A stretch of 64,000 nt of DNA from Polaribacter batillariae (lineage in GTDB: Bacteria > Bacteroidota > Bacteroidia > Flavobacteriales > Flavobacteriaceae). Positions 45,019-54,450 of this stretch are shown here, in pieces. The number at the start of each line of letters is the position of its first letter. The stretch's first letter is position 1. The stretch is taken from assembly GCF_017498485.1 (NCBI RefSeq), contig NZ_CP071795.1:2790001-2854000 (forward strand), given 5' to 3'. The notes beneath the pieces were generated by a model that did not search any database, was not told where the DNA came from, and saw nothing but the letters and a program-made list of their open reading frames with translations. Both the position numbers and the translations under genes were made by a program.

Positions 45019-48000
45019 TTTAATTGGGGGATAAAAATTTTAATACTCGTTCCTTTATTAATTTTTGATGTTATTGTAAATCTACCTTGTAAATTTTTTA
45101 TACGTTCTTGTACTGTAAATAAACCAAATCCAGAGCCAGATTGGTTTTTAAACTCGTTTAATATAGAGGTGTCGAAACCAACACCATCATCAACAATAAA
45201 AATATTAACTCCTTTTTTTGTTTTTTTAATATCTATTTTTATAAGGGAAGCATCTGCATGCTTAATTGCATTGGTTAATATTTCTTGAATACTTCTGTAG
45301 AGGATTATAGATTTTAGTTCGCTAATTTTAATACTCGAAATTGCTGTTTGAAGCCTAAATTTAATTTTATACTTATTTTCTAAATCTTCAACTAACCAGT
45401 TTAATGCCTCTATAACTCCTAATTGATATAATATAGGAGGCGAAAGTTCATAAGTAATTTTGCGACTGTTTTCTAAAGCATCAGATATGTGAGATTCAAT
45501 AAACTGTAAATCTTCATAAATAACATTTACCTGTGGATTTTTTTTCAATTTTTTAATTCTCATTTTCGAAATTACCAAAGATTGGCTCAAATGATCGTGT
45601 ATATTAGAAGCAATTTTCTTTTTTTGTTTTTCTTCTATGATGGTAATTTCTGTAGTTAATTTTTGAAGAGATGTTTGGTATTGTTGAATTTCTTCTTTAG
45701 CCAAAATCCATTGGGTAATGTCTCTGGCAGAAGTAACAAAGTAGTTAATTTTACCGTCTTTATAAACTGGAGAAGATAAAAATTCTAACCAAATAAAATA
45801 ACCGTTTTTATGCAACGCTCTAAAAGGATAAGCCTCTGTAGATGAGTTGTTAAAATTTTTTTTCTTCATCGCATTTATTAACGGTACAATATCGTCTTTA
45901 TGAACAATGCTAAATACTTGTTTTCCAATAAATTCTGTTTGTTCGTAGCCTAATAAATTTTTTATTGATGGACTTATGTATTTAAAAGTACTATCGGGTT
46001 CTTGTAAACAAATTATATCGTTCGTATTATTGGCTAATAAACTATGCATTTCTTGGGTCTTTTCAATTTTTTCTCTAATCAATTTTTGATCAGTAATATC
46101 TTGCATAATCCCTCTTATACTTATAACTTCTTTTTTTTCATTTAGTATTGGATAGCCAATAACATTTACCCAAAGTTTTTCTTTTTGGGCATTTTTAAAA
46201 CTTAGTTCTAAATCGAATTTAGCATTATTTGCAAGACTATTATTAATTGCTTTTTTTAATATTTTTGCAGACCCGTTTGTATAATACTTAAAAGTTTCTT
46301 CAAAAGGCGGAACTTTGCCAATTGGAAGTCCATAAATTTTAAAAACCTGATTAGACCAACGTCTTTTTTTTGTAACAGAGTTAAACTCCCACGCACCAAT
46401 TTTAGCTATTTTTCCAGATTCATTTAAAAGAAATTCACTTCTTTCGATTTCTGAAAGTGCTTTTTTTATCTGAGCTCTACTGTTTTTTAGACGATGTTCG
46501 ATATTTTTTTGATGCGTAATGTCGTTCATAACAACCAATGCACCTAGTTTGTTGCCTAAAGCATCAAAAAAGGGAGCTCCATTACAAATAACAAATCTTG
46601 GTTTTTGGTTTTTGGCTTTAATAAGCATTTCAAAATTTACAACTTTTACATCATTAAATGCTTGTACAAGAGGTATTTCTTCAGTCTTAAGTATTGTTTT
46701 TCCATCAGTTTTAAATAAATTGTAATTTTCGGCCCATTTTTCTTCAGGAATTTTCATTACATCTATACCATGCCATTTTTTAGCGGCTTTATTAAATAGC
46801 GCCAATTTACCTTTTTCATCACAAGCAATAATTGCAGCTGGCTGGTTTTCTGTCATTGCAGTCGTAAAATTTCTTTGTTTTTTTAATTCAATTTCTGCAT
46901 TTCTTACTTCTGTAACATCTTCTATAATGGTTAATATAAATTTTTCGTTTTTAATTTGAATTATTTCTCCAGAAATTTGCCAGATTCTATTTTCGCCATT
47001 TTTTTTTGTAAATTCGGTTTCGAAACCTTTTATTTTATTTTTTTTTGTAATCGTATTTTCGTATTTTTTGTAGTCTTTTTTAGATTTCCAAATACCTATT
47101 TTAGATAATTTTAAACCTTTTAATTCTTTAGAAGTAAAACCAGTAACTTTAAAAGTAGCTTCGTTTGAATTTATAATTTTAAAATCACTAAATCTTTTAA
47201 GGATAATAGCATTAGAACTGTTTTTAAAAACTTTAAAAAATTTGTCTTCACTTTCTTTTAATTCTATTTTTCTTTTGTACTTTTTAGAAATATCTTGTAT
47301 TACGCCTGCTATTTTTAAAATTTTGCCATTTGTGTCGTAAATTATTTTTGCTTTCGAGTGTACTATTTTTGTTTTTTTCTGAATGTTAATTTCATATTGG
47401 ATATCATATTTTTCTCCTTTTTCAATTAAATTAATCATAGCTTGTCTTACAAAATTCTGTTGCGCTACTTTTTTTTCGAAATAGTTGAGACTAAAATTGT
47501 TTTTTTTAGGGTTAAGCCCAAAAATTCGAAGTGTTTCATCTGAACCCCATAAAAGACCTGTTTTAATGTCGTATTCCCAATTTCCTACTTTACCCATTTT
47601 TTGGGCTCTTATATAACGTTTTTCATTCTCTTTTAATTGAAGTTCCGTTTCTTTAGTCGTAGTTATATCGTCGAAAGTGGTATAGACTTGATAAGGTTTT
47701 TTTTCTCCATTTTTAAATTGAGGAATCGCATCAATTTTTATCCAACAGTATTTTTTTTTAGAAACATTAAATACACCCATTACTTTGTTAAGAACAGGAA
47801 CACCTGTTTTTAAAGCTAACATACTTGGGTGGGTTTCACCAGGGTAATCAGCCCCATCTTCTTTAATCGCTTTCCAAGATGGGTCTATAGATGTTTTACC
47901 TTTCATTTGGTCTTCAGTAAGGCCTAAGATTCGAAGAGCGGCAGGGTTTACCTTTATTATTTCGCCTTTAGAATTTTGGTAAGAAACTCCAAGGTTCATC

Positions 48001-48050
48001 GTTTCAAATAAGGCTCGAAATTCGTTTTTTTTCTCTTCTGAAGTTGTCAT
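45015..48050 (-). CDS. Six-PAS soluble sensor histidine kinase (NarL-type, HisKA_3)
   Basis: The 1,011-residue kinase has six successive PAS/PAC units (roughly residues 10-130, 145-255, 265-380, 395-510, 530-650, 665-785), several ending in DIT-type caps. A short coiled coil follows, then the HisKA_3 phosphoacceptor (SNIHDHLSQSLVISKM, His near 815) and an HATPase_c domain (NAIKHAD, DDGVGFD, GFGLFTVQERI). There is no signal peptide or membrane helix, so it senses a cytoplasmic cue. The PAS ligands are unknown. It phosphorylates the regulator encoded immediately downstream (4-bp overlap). Confidence 0.93.
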   Translation of the reverse strand: MTTSEEKKNEFRALFETMNLGVSYQNSKGEIIKVNPAALRILGLTEDQMKGKTSIDPSWKAIKEDGADYPGETHPSMLALKTGVPVLNKVMGVFNVSKKKYCWIKIDAIPQFKNGEKKPYQVYTTFDDITTTKETELQLKENEKRYIRAQKMGKVGNWEYDIKTGLLWGSDETLRIFGLNPKKNNFSLNYFEKKVAQQNFVRQAMINLIEKGEKYDIQYEINIQKKTKIVHSKAKIIYDTNGKILKIAGVIQDISKKYKRKIELKESEDKFFKVFKNSSNAIILKRFSDFKIINSNEATFKVTGFTSKELKGLKLSKIGIWKSKKDYKKYENTITKKNKIKGFETEFTKKNGENRIWQISGEIIQIKNEKFILTIIEDVTEVRNAEIELKKQRNFTTAMTENQPAAIIACDEKGKLALFNKAAKKWHGIDVMKIPEEKWAENYNLFKTDGKTILKTEEIPLVQAFNDVKVVNFEMLIKAKNQKPRFVICNGAPFFDALGNKLGALVVMNDITHQKNIEHRLKNSRAQIKKALSEIERSEFLLNESGKIAKIGAWEFNSVTKKRRWSNQVFKIYGLPIGKVPPFEETFKYYTNGSAKILKKAINNSLANNAKFDLELSFKNAQKEKLWVNVIGYPILNEKKEVISIRGIMQDITDQKLIREKIEKTQEMHSLLANNTNDIICLQEPDSTFKYISPSIKNLLGYEQTEFIGKQVFSIVHKDDIVPLINAMKKKNFNNSSTEAYPFRALHKNGYFIWLEFLSSPVYKDGKINYFVTSARDITQWILAKEEIQQYQTSLQKLTTEITIIEEKQKKKIASNIHDHLSQSLVISKMRIKKLKKNPQVNVIYEDLQFIESHISDALENSRKITYELSPPILYQLGVIEALNWLVEDLENKYKIKFRLQTAISSIKISELKSIILYRSIQEILTNAIKHADASLIKIDIKKTKKGVNIFIVDDGVGFDTSILNEFKNQSGSGFGLFTVQERIKNLQGRFTITSKINKGTSIKIFIPQLK

Positions 48051-48360
48051 TTTTTAGAAAGGTAAAAAAGTTTTGGTGTCTTTTGTGTCTGGGAATTATC
48101 TATTCTATAAAAATATAGCCAATTAATAGAAAATTTGAAAAAAACACATCGAAATATACTAAAATTTTTTAGTATTTCGAATTATTTAAAGTTTAAAGGT
48201 TATACAATTATCAGATAAAGATTAATTATTTAAAAATGGCAAATTATACGACAATTTGTTTTTTATAAGTTTTTAAGGGCGATGTTAAAACTTTGTCGTA
48301 AGAACAATTTATTATTAGAAAAGCAATATATTTGGTTTCTTATAAAATTATCTAATTTTA
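48051..48360. other. Divergent promoter region between the PAS kinase and PorP/SprF genes
   Basis: It holds an inverted repeat at 48150-48179 (CGAAATATACTAAAA / TTTTTTAGTATTTCG) about 100 bp upstream of the kinase start, and a TAnnTTTG element at 48327 for the PorP/SprF gene. Nothing else was recognised. Confidence 0.5.
48327..48334 (+). promoter_or_regulatory. Putative -7 element of the PorP/SprF-like gene
   Basis: TATATTTG matches TAnnTTTG and lies 26 bases before the ATG at 48361. No TTG at the preferred spacing. Confidence 0.45.
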
Positions 48361-49347
48361 ATGAAGTTAATTTACATTCGTTTTAGTTTTTTATTTCTCG
48401 TTTTTTTTACGATTAAGAATCAAGCACAAGAAACTCTACCAATTTATACAGATTATTTATCTGATAATGTTTTTCTATTGCACCCATCTGCGGCCGGAAT
48501 TGGTAATTCTAGTAAATTACGATTAACAGCAAGAAAACAATGGGCAGATGTGGCAAATGCTCCTGAATTACAAACCTTAAGTTTTCATACAAAGCTTGGC
48601 GAAGAATCTAATGCTGGTTACGGTTTAATTTTATTTAACGACGAAAACGGATTTCATTCTCAGAAAGGTTTACAAGGAACTTATGCCTACCATTTACCTA
48701 TGAGTGATAGCAAGATGTTTCAACAGCTTTCTTTTGGTTTGGCTTTTACTTTTGTACAAAATCAATCGGACCAAAGAAGCTTTACTGGCGATCCAGCAGT
48801 TGCTACTATTATAGAAAGTACGAGTTATTACAATGCCGATTTTAGTGTTGCTTATCATAGAGGTGGTTTAGCAACCTACTTTACTATTAAAAATTTATTA
48901 TTAACGGCAAAAAACAACTTAAACATTCAAGAACCTTTAGATTTAAGAAACTATATTTTATCTGCAGGTTATTATTTTGGAAAAGAAGAAAATTTTGTGC
49001 AGTGGGAACCCTCTATTATGTTGCAATATAAAGAGAGTTTAGGGCAAACCATTGCAGATGTAAATGTAAAAGCCTACAAAACATTTTCGAAATCTCAACT
49101 TTGGGCAGCATTGTCTTACAGAAGACATTTTGATTCTAATTCCACAGAAAATTCACAATTTATAAGTCCAATAGTTGGTTTAAATTACAAAAATTTAATG
49201 TTTTCTTATACCTACACAAATCAATTAAACGATATTGTACTGTCTAACGCTGGTTTTCATCAAATAACGTTAGGAATTAATTTATGGACAAGAGAGCCAA
49301 GAGCCGCTGCTTGCCCAAATATTAACTCTATCTACGGAAGTTTCTAA
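48361..49347 (+). CDS. PorP/SprF family type IX secretion outer-membrane protein
   Basis: The 328-residue beta-barrel protein begins with a signal peptide (residues 1-22, ending NQAQ). It continues with the PorP/SprF start: LPIYTDYLSDNVFLLHPSAAG, then a KLRLTARKQWADV region. The barrel strands and the final HQITLGINLWTRE are typical. Such proteins pair with type IX secretion, SprF being needed for SprB adhesin export and gliding. No adhesin gene is adjacent, so this is an orphan paralogue with unknown cargo. It overlaps the convergent murI gene by 4 bp at the 3' ends. Confidence 0.9.
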   Translation: MKLIYIRFSFLFLVFFTIKNQAQETLPIYTDYLSDNVFLLHPSAAGIGNSSKLRLTARKQWADVANAPELQTLSFHTKLGEESNAGYGLILFNDENGFHSQKGLQGTYAYHLPMSDSKMFQQLSFGLAFTFVQNQSDQRSFTGDPAVATIIESTSYYNADFSVAYHRGGLATYFTIKNLLLTAKNNLNIQEPLDLRNYILSAGYYFGKEENFVQWEPSIMLQYKESLGQTIADVNVKAYKTFSKSQLWAALSYRRHFDSNSTENSQFISPIVGLNYKNLMFSYTYTNQLNDIVLSNAGFHQITLGINLWTREPRAAACPNINSIYGSF

Positions 49348-50135
49348 AATTTTTTTTGAATAATTTTGGTGTGTTCTGTTTCTAAAATTAATTGTTTTAG
49401 AACTACTTTCGATTTATTAATATACAAAGTATGTTTTGCTATATTTTCTGTAGCATTTAAGAGTTGAAACTTGGTTAATATGGCTTTTGTTTGCCTCGCA
49501 ACTGCTTCTCCAGAATCTATAATATTTATTTTATTGCCAACAATTTCTCTAATTTGAGGAATAAGATATGGATAGTGAGTGCAGCCCAAAACCAAAGCAT
49601 CTATGTTTTTTTTGAGCAATGGTGTTAAATAAGATTTTAAAAGTATAGTCATTTCTTTGGAGTGCAATTTTCCATCCTCAATTAGTTCTACTAAACCTTT
49701 TCCAACGATTTCTTCGATGTAAATATTTTTTCTAAAACTACTTGAGGTCTTCTCGAATAAAGAGCTATGTAAGGTTCCTTTTGTAGCCAAAATACCAATG
49801 GTATTTGTTTTGGTTGTTAATGCTGCAGGTTTAATTGCAGGTTCTATTCCAATAAAAGGAACTGAGTACTTTTCTCGTAAAAAATCAATGGCATTTGTGG
49901 TAGCTGTGTTACAAGCAACAACAATTAGTTTACAGTTTTCTTTTAATAAAAACTCGGTGTTTTTAATACACAAATTTATAATTTGAGTTTTAGATTTTTC
50001 GCCATAAGGTGCGTTTTTACTATCGGAAAGGTAAATAGAGTTTTCGTTTGGGAGTAAAGAAATTACTTCTTTCCAAATAGAAGTACCTCCAACTCCAGAG
50101 TCAAAAAAACCAATTGGGTGTTTATTAATTATCAT
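49344..50135 (-). CDS. murI: Glutamate racemase
   Basis: MurI makes D-glutamate for peptidoglycan. The two catalytic cysteines are in place: VACNTATTNA (about residue 75) and LGCTHYPYL (about 185). The N-terminal FFDSGVGGTSIWKEV substrate loop is also present. The length of 263 residues is normal. The gene stands alone on the minus strand, convergent with the PorP/SprF gene. Repeat element A copy 3 lies just upstream of its start, between it and the small peptide gene, so it probably has its own promoter, although none was clear. Confidence 0.96.
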   Translation of the reverse strand: MIINKHPIGFFDSGVGGTSIWKEVISLLPNENSIYLSDSKNAPYGEKSKTQIINLCIKNTEFLLKENCKLIVVACNTATTNAIDFLREKYSVPFIGIEPAIKPAALTTKTNTIGILATKGTLHSSLFEKTSSSFRKNIYIEEIVGKGLVELIEDGKLHSKEMTILLKSYLTPLLKKNIDALVLGCTHYPYLIPQIREIVGNKINIIDSGEAVARQTKAILTKFQLLNATENIAKHTLYINKSKVVLKQLILETEHTKIIQKKF

Positions 50136-50150
50136 CTCTGTAAAAGTAGA

Positions 50151-50288
50151 AAAAAGCTGTCTCTAAAGTAAATTTAACTGTCATTTTTAATGAAGTTGAA
50201 AAATCTAAAAATACTGAAATTCAATAAATAAGATTTCTCCATTACAGTCGAAATGACAAATTTTAATACTTTAGAGGCAGCCTCTTTA
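50151..50288 (+). repeat. Dispersed inverted-repeat element A, copy 3
   Basis: This copy of about 138 bp has the cleanest ends: left AAAAAGCTGTCTCTAAAGTA, and right, read backwards, AAAGAGGCTGCCTCTAAAGT. It is in the same orientation as copy 1. It ends 26 bp beyond the stop codon of the small peptide gene at 50314 on the transcribed side. Confidence 0.8.
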
Positions 50289-50313
50289 TTTGTAAATTTG
50301 TTAGTGTTTCTTA

Positions 50314-50481
50314 TTAAAATCCTGTTCCGGGAGCTTCTGGACTTTGTGCCTGAGCTTTTTGCGGATGCAATATCATATAAGTTCCAAGTGCAGTTAATGC
50401 TGCATATTTTCCGTAATTACCAATTTTTTTAAGGGCTTCTTTACGAGAAATGTGTTTACTGTTTTTGGTTTGTTTTTTCAT
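50314..50481 (-). CDS. Small exported peptide of 55 residues with Tat-like signal
   Basis: This short gene lies between element A and the T9SS cargo gene. The product starts with a basic stretch (MKKQTKNSKHISRKEALKKI), passes through a weak hydrophobic segment (YAALTALGTYMIL) and ends QKAQAQSPEAPGTGF. SRKEALKK resembles a twin-arginine motif with Lys in second place, and AQA is a plausible cleavage site, leaving a mature peptide of only about 9 residues. It is 28 bp downstream of the T9SS protein on the same strand, probably co-transcribed. Function unknown. Confidence 0.7.
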   Translation of the reverse strand: MKKQTKNSKHISRKEALKKIGNYGKYAALTALGTYMILHPQKAQAQSPEAPGTGF

Positions 50482-50509
50482 CTTTATTCAAAATTTATTT
50501 CTCGTTAAA

Positions 50510-52849
50510 TTAGTCTATAATTATTTTTTTGGTATTTGTGCTGTTGGCAGTTTTTAACTTAACAATGTACACTCCTTTAGCTAAATTTGGTAATGCGATT
50601 GTATTGTTTAAATTTCCATCAAAAGTACTGGTAAATACTTGTTTTCCTAGTACATTAAACAAACTAACATTCGATTTTAGAGCACTTAAACCTGTAATTT
50701 TTAAATTAGAATTGCTTGCCTTAAAAATCGAAATGTTGTTTAAATCTTTATTATTGTTCGTATTTAAAACAGAAGAGGTTGTAGTATGTATAAAAAAACG
50801 ATTGTCAACAACATCGTTATCTATGGTAACACTATATTCGCTATTAGCAGCATCTAAACGTGTGTAGGCATTGGTTAATTTGTCTTCTAGAAAAACCATA
50901 TATCCAGTTGGTAAATTTAAAGATTTAGCAGAAAACGTAATTTTAGAATCTTTTGTAGCTTTTAGGCCTACAGGAATTATCATGTTCTCGTAATTCGAAT
51001 TCGGTAAGGTTTGAATTCCTAACTGTTTTTTATCATTGCCAGAAACCAAGTCTGTATAAAGACTAAAAGAAGTGTCGAAACCACCAAAAATAGAGCTATC
51101 GTAACCATTGTCAAAACCAGTAGTTTTTCCTTTTACATAGTAAATGTCTGTAGTTTTTTCTTTGCCTTTATTTTTAACTTTTAAAATAATTTTTTGTTCT
51201 GTATTATTCGATTTATTAAATGTACCAGATGCTTGATGGCTTTGCATTGCTTCAGTAAATTTAACGGTGCCACCACCAGCTTTAGATTTTACAAAGAAAG
51301 CTTGTCCAGGAGCAATATATCTAGCATTCATTTGGTTTTTTATTATGTAAGAAGAAGTTGTTTTGTCCCAAACATAAAAAGTTTGTTCTGCAAGTTCGGC
51401 TGCGTTTACGTTTAAAAAAGCGTTTGTAGCGTCTGCTGCATTGTTTGCAGGAATAAAAGAAGGGTATGGATTACCAATTAAATTAAATGCGTTTCCAGTT
51501 CCACCAGGAGGAGAATTGTCTGTAATTCCAATTTCTACAAAATCTGTAGCAATGGCTCCTTTAAAGCCTAGAAAGCCTTTTTCTCCGTCTGCATTTATAG
51601 CTGGATCAGATTCTGGTAACACAGTATATCCTTTACCACTTAACATATCTTCTGTTGGAGTTGGAACTTCAATTTCTGCTATTGAATAATAATCCCAACG
51701 TAGCATAGGGTCTGCTTGTGAATTATCGTAGAAAGCGATGCCGTAATTTAGGTTTACCATGCTTTTTTGTAATTTATTGAAAAAGGCAAAATTTCCATCT
51801 CCGCTATTACCATCTATTTTTTCTCCTACTGTTGGAGACGATATTAAACTCCAACCAGAGGTATTGTCTATAAAAGTTTCTGTAAAATAGAAGAAACTAT
51901 TTGCATCTGCAGCGCTATAATTTCCGTTTAGAATTACGGAAGCAGCATCAATAGTTTTTGAAGCTGTTATTCTAGATTCTAAATATAAAGAACTGCCTGT
52001 GTTAATGGTTAAATCTCCAGAAATGGTTAAAGAACCACTTAAAACGGATAAGCCATCTAGGTCTGAAATTGTTAAATCTCCTGTAGTAGCAGCTATAGAT
52101 GTAGTTATTTCTGGATCCGTAGCTAAGTCTGGTACAACAGCATTGTATCCAAGTGTTGGAACTCCATTGTCCCAGTTAGCAGGATCATTCCAATTGGTAT
52201 TTGTGCCTAGCCAAGTTGTAGTTTTTACAGCGTAAGAACCTAAGGATACAGCGCTTGCTAATGTTGCACAAGTGGCTCCGTCTAAAGCGTTTGCTCCACC
52301 ATAAGTCCAATTAGAGCTTACAAAAGTACCTGCATTTGGCAAAACAAAATCTTTACGTTTTGCATAACTATCTTCGTAATTCCAAGTATCATGTGCAGCT
52401 GTTCCAACATCAGCAGGAATTCCAAAAGCATCTAAAACAGTATTTGTGTTATCTGTAATTCGAAAAGATTCGTCTCCATTAATAGTAGTAAAGGCTACAC
52501 TCAAAACGGTTTTACCAGGAAATGCTTCGTTAAATGTAACTTCATCACCATTTGTTACTATGTAAACGAACTGATCTGAAATTGTTCCTAAACCATCCAA
52601 AGACTTTTTAACGTAAGAGGCAGAACCATTTGAAGATTGGCCCAAATCATATCCTGTAAAGTCTATAGTGCCATCTACGTATAGCTCAACAAATCTTGGG
52701 TCTGAAAATCCAGATCCAGCATTACAACCTGCATTTTTTAGAGTACCATCAACAACAGCTGTAATTACAACAGTTTGTGCACTTGCTTTCGATATTCCAA
52801 AAGTAAATAAAAATAAAAAAGTAAATTTTAGTAAGTAGTTTTTCTTCAT
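50510..52849 (-). CDS. Secreted T9SS type A sorting domain protein with lamin-tail-like N-terminus
   Basis: The 779-residue cell-surface or secreted protein has a signal peptide (residues 1-24, ending SASAQ). A lamin-tail-like domain follows (about 28-185: SDPRFVELYVDGTIDFTGYD). The middle is beta-rich with TWLGTNTNWNDPANWDNGVP and a G-N-P-Y-P-S module (FNLIGNPYPSFIP) common in Bacteroidota surface proteins. The C-terminal 75 residues are a type A sorting domain (ISIFKASNSNLKITG, then VSLFNVLGKQVF and GVYIVKLKT). It would be exported by the type IX system. It has no catalytic motif, so it is probably adhesive or structural. Confidence 0.9.
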   Translation of the reverse strand: MKKNYLLKFTFLFLFTFGISKASAQTVVITAVVDGTLKNAGCNAGSGFSDPRFVELYVDGTIDFTGYDLGQSSNGSASYVKKSLDGLGTISDQFVYIVTNGDEVTFNEAFPGKTVLSVAFTTINGDESFRITDNTNTVLDAFGIPADVGTAAHDTWNYEDSYAKRKDFVLPNAGTFVSSNWTYGGANALDGATCATLASAVSLGSYAVKTTTWLGTNTNWNDPANWDNGVPTLGYNAVVPDLATDPEITTSIAATTGDLTISDLDGLSVLSGSLTISGDLTINTGSSLYLESRITASKTIDAASVILNGNYSAADANSFFYFTETFIDNTSGWSLISSPTVGEKIDGNSGDGNFAFFNKLQKSMVNLNYGIAFYDNSQADPMLRWDYYSIAEIEVPTPTEDMLSGKGYTVLPESDPAINADGEKGFLGFKGAIATDFVEIGITDNSPPGGTGNAFNLIGNPYPSFIPANNAADATNAFLNVNAAELAEQTFYVWDKTTSSYIIKNQMNARYIAPGQAFFVKSKAGGGTVKFTEAMQSHQASGTFNKSNNTEQKIILKVKNKGKEKTTDIYYVKGKTTGFDNGYDSSIFGGFDTSFSLYTDLVSGNDKKQLGIQTLPNSNYENMIIPVGLKATKDSKITFSAKSLNLPTGYMVFLEDKLTNAYTRLDAANSEYSVTIDNDVVDNRFFIHTTTSSVLNTNNNKDLNNISIFKASNSNLKITGLSALKSNVSLFNVLGKQVFTSTFDGNLNNTIALPNLAKGVYIVKLKTANSTNTKKIIID

Positions 52850-52949
52850 AATTAATATTTTAAGATTTCTAAAATACTAAAAATTATAATATAATAGTTT
52901 ACTAAAGAGTGATTTAACAATAAGATAATCTAAAATGATATGAGAAAGA

Positions 52950-54449
52950 CTAATTTTTACGCCAAAAGAAAGGTGTAAATAAAATTAGTACTGTAAAGAG
53001 TTCTAAACGACCAATAAGCATTAAAAAAGAGCAAAACCATTTTGCAGCATGCGATAAATGCGCAAAATTATCTACAGGACTTACAGAGCCTATTGCTGGA
53101 CCAATATTACCTAAAGAAGAAGCTGCTGCTCCTAGGGCAGACATAAAATCTAAACCCAATAAAGTAAGTACTACAGAAGATATAATAAATATTAGCATGT
53201 AAATTATAAAGAACGATAAGATGTTAAAAACAATGGCTTGGTTTACAGTCTTATCATCGTATCTTACAGGAATTATTGCGTTTGGATGCAATGCTTTTTT
53301 AAATTCTAAAAAGCTGTTTTTAAGCATTATAATATGTCTAACTACTTTAATGCCCCCACTTGTAGAACCTGCAGAGCCTCCTGTAAAAAACAAGGCAAAG
53401 AAAATTCCGGTTGCAAAAAAGTTCCACATGGTAAAATCGGCAGTTACAAAACCCGTAGTAGTTACTACAGAGGTAACCATAAATAAAGAATGCCTAATGG
53501 CACTTTCTGTTTCTCCTAATACTTGTGGATGTGCCAAAACGGTTGTTAAGTTCGGGTCCTGAAAAAAGATAATTATTATCGAAATAATTGCGCTTATACC
53601 TAGAATACCAAATAAATAATATTTAAACTCTTCACTTTTAAAAACACGTTGAATTTTTCCTTTTAAGGCAAAATAAGTCAATACAAAATTGGTTCCTGCA
53701 ATAAACATAAATGCAATAATAATGTATTGTATTAATGGGTTTCCGTTGTAAAATGCGACACTATCCGACTTTGTCGAAAAACCACCAGTACTCATAGTAG
53801 CCATGGCGTGGTTTATGGCATCAAACCAAGTCATGCCCGCAAATTTTAATAGAAAAAATTCTGTTAATGTAAGTATTACATATATTAAGTAGAGCCTTTT
53901 TGCGGTGTCTGTAATTCTAGGGTGTAGTTTGTCTGCAGACGGTCCTGGAGCTTCTGCCATAAATAATTGCATGCCTCCAATTCCTAATAAAGGTAAAATG
54001 GCAATTGTTAAAACGATAATTCCCATCCCTCCAATCCAATGTGTTGCACTTCGCCAAAATAAAATTCCTTTTGGCATATTGTCTATATCTGTTAATATGG
54101 AAGAGCCTGTTGTAGAATATCCAGAAATGGTTTCGAAAAAAGCATCTGTAATACTCGGAATTGCTCCAGATAATAAATAAGGTAACATTCCTGTAAAAGA
54201 GAGTATTAACCATCCTAAAGTAACAATTAAATACCCTTCTTTTTTTTGAATATTTGTATTGCTAGGTTTGTTTAAAAGATAGAAAAGAATTCCTATAAAA
54301 ACAGTAATAATTCCAGCATTTAAGATGCCCCATTTTTCGGGTTCGTTGTAATACAAGCTAAAAGGCACAGCTAAAAACATAAATAGGCCGTTTAAAATAG
54401 CTGTAATGCCTAAAAACCGATAAATTATTTTTGTGTTTAAAGTGCCCAT
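52950..54449 (-). CDS. trkH: Trk-type potassium uptake transmembrane protein
   Basis: TrkH is the potassium-conducting subunit of the Trk system in the inner membrane: 499 residues with many helices and four P-loop-like segments (FFETISGYSTTGSSIL, NHAMATMSTGGFSTK, MVTSVVTTTGFVTADF, ALGAAASSLGNIGPA) carrying the selectivity-filter glycines. It follows trkA by one base on the minus strand, so the pair is one operon and one transport unit. The Gly in each filter appears intact. The specific ion, K+ rather than Na+, follows from family knowledge. Confidence 0.95.
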   Translation of the reverse strand: MGTLNTKIIYRFLGITAILNGLFMFLAVPFSLYYNEPEKWGILNAGIITVFIGILFYLLNKPSNTNIQKKEGYLIVTLGWLILSFTGMLPYLLSGAIPSITDAFFETISGYSTTGSSILTDIDNMPKGILFWRSATHWIGGMGIIVLTIAILPLLGIGGMQLFMAEAPGPSADKLHPRITDTAKRLYLIYVILTLTEFFLLKFAGMTWFDAINHAMATMSTGGFSTKSDSVAFYNGNPLIQYIIIAFMFIAGTNFVLTYFALKGKIQRVFKSEEFKYYLFGILGISAIISIIIIFFQDPNLTTVLAHPQVLGETESAIRHSLFMVTSVVTTTGFVTADFTMWNFFATGIFFALFFTGGSAGSTSGGIKVVRHIIMLKNSFLEFKKALHPNAIIPVRYDDKTVNQAIVFNILSFFIIYMLIFIISSVVLTLLGLDFMSALGAAASSLGNIGPAIGSVSPVDNFAHLSHAAKWFCSFLMLIGRLELFTVLILFTPFFWRKN

Positions 54450-54450
54450 T

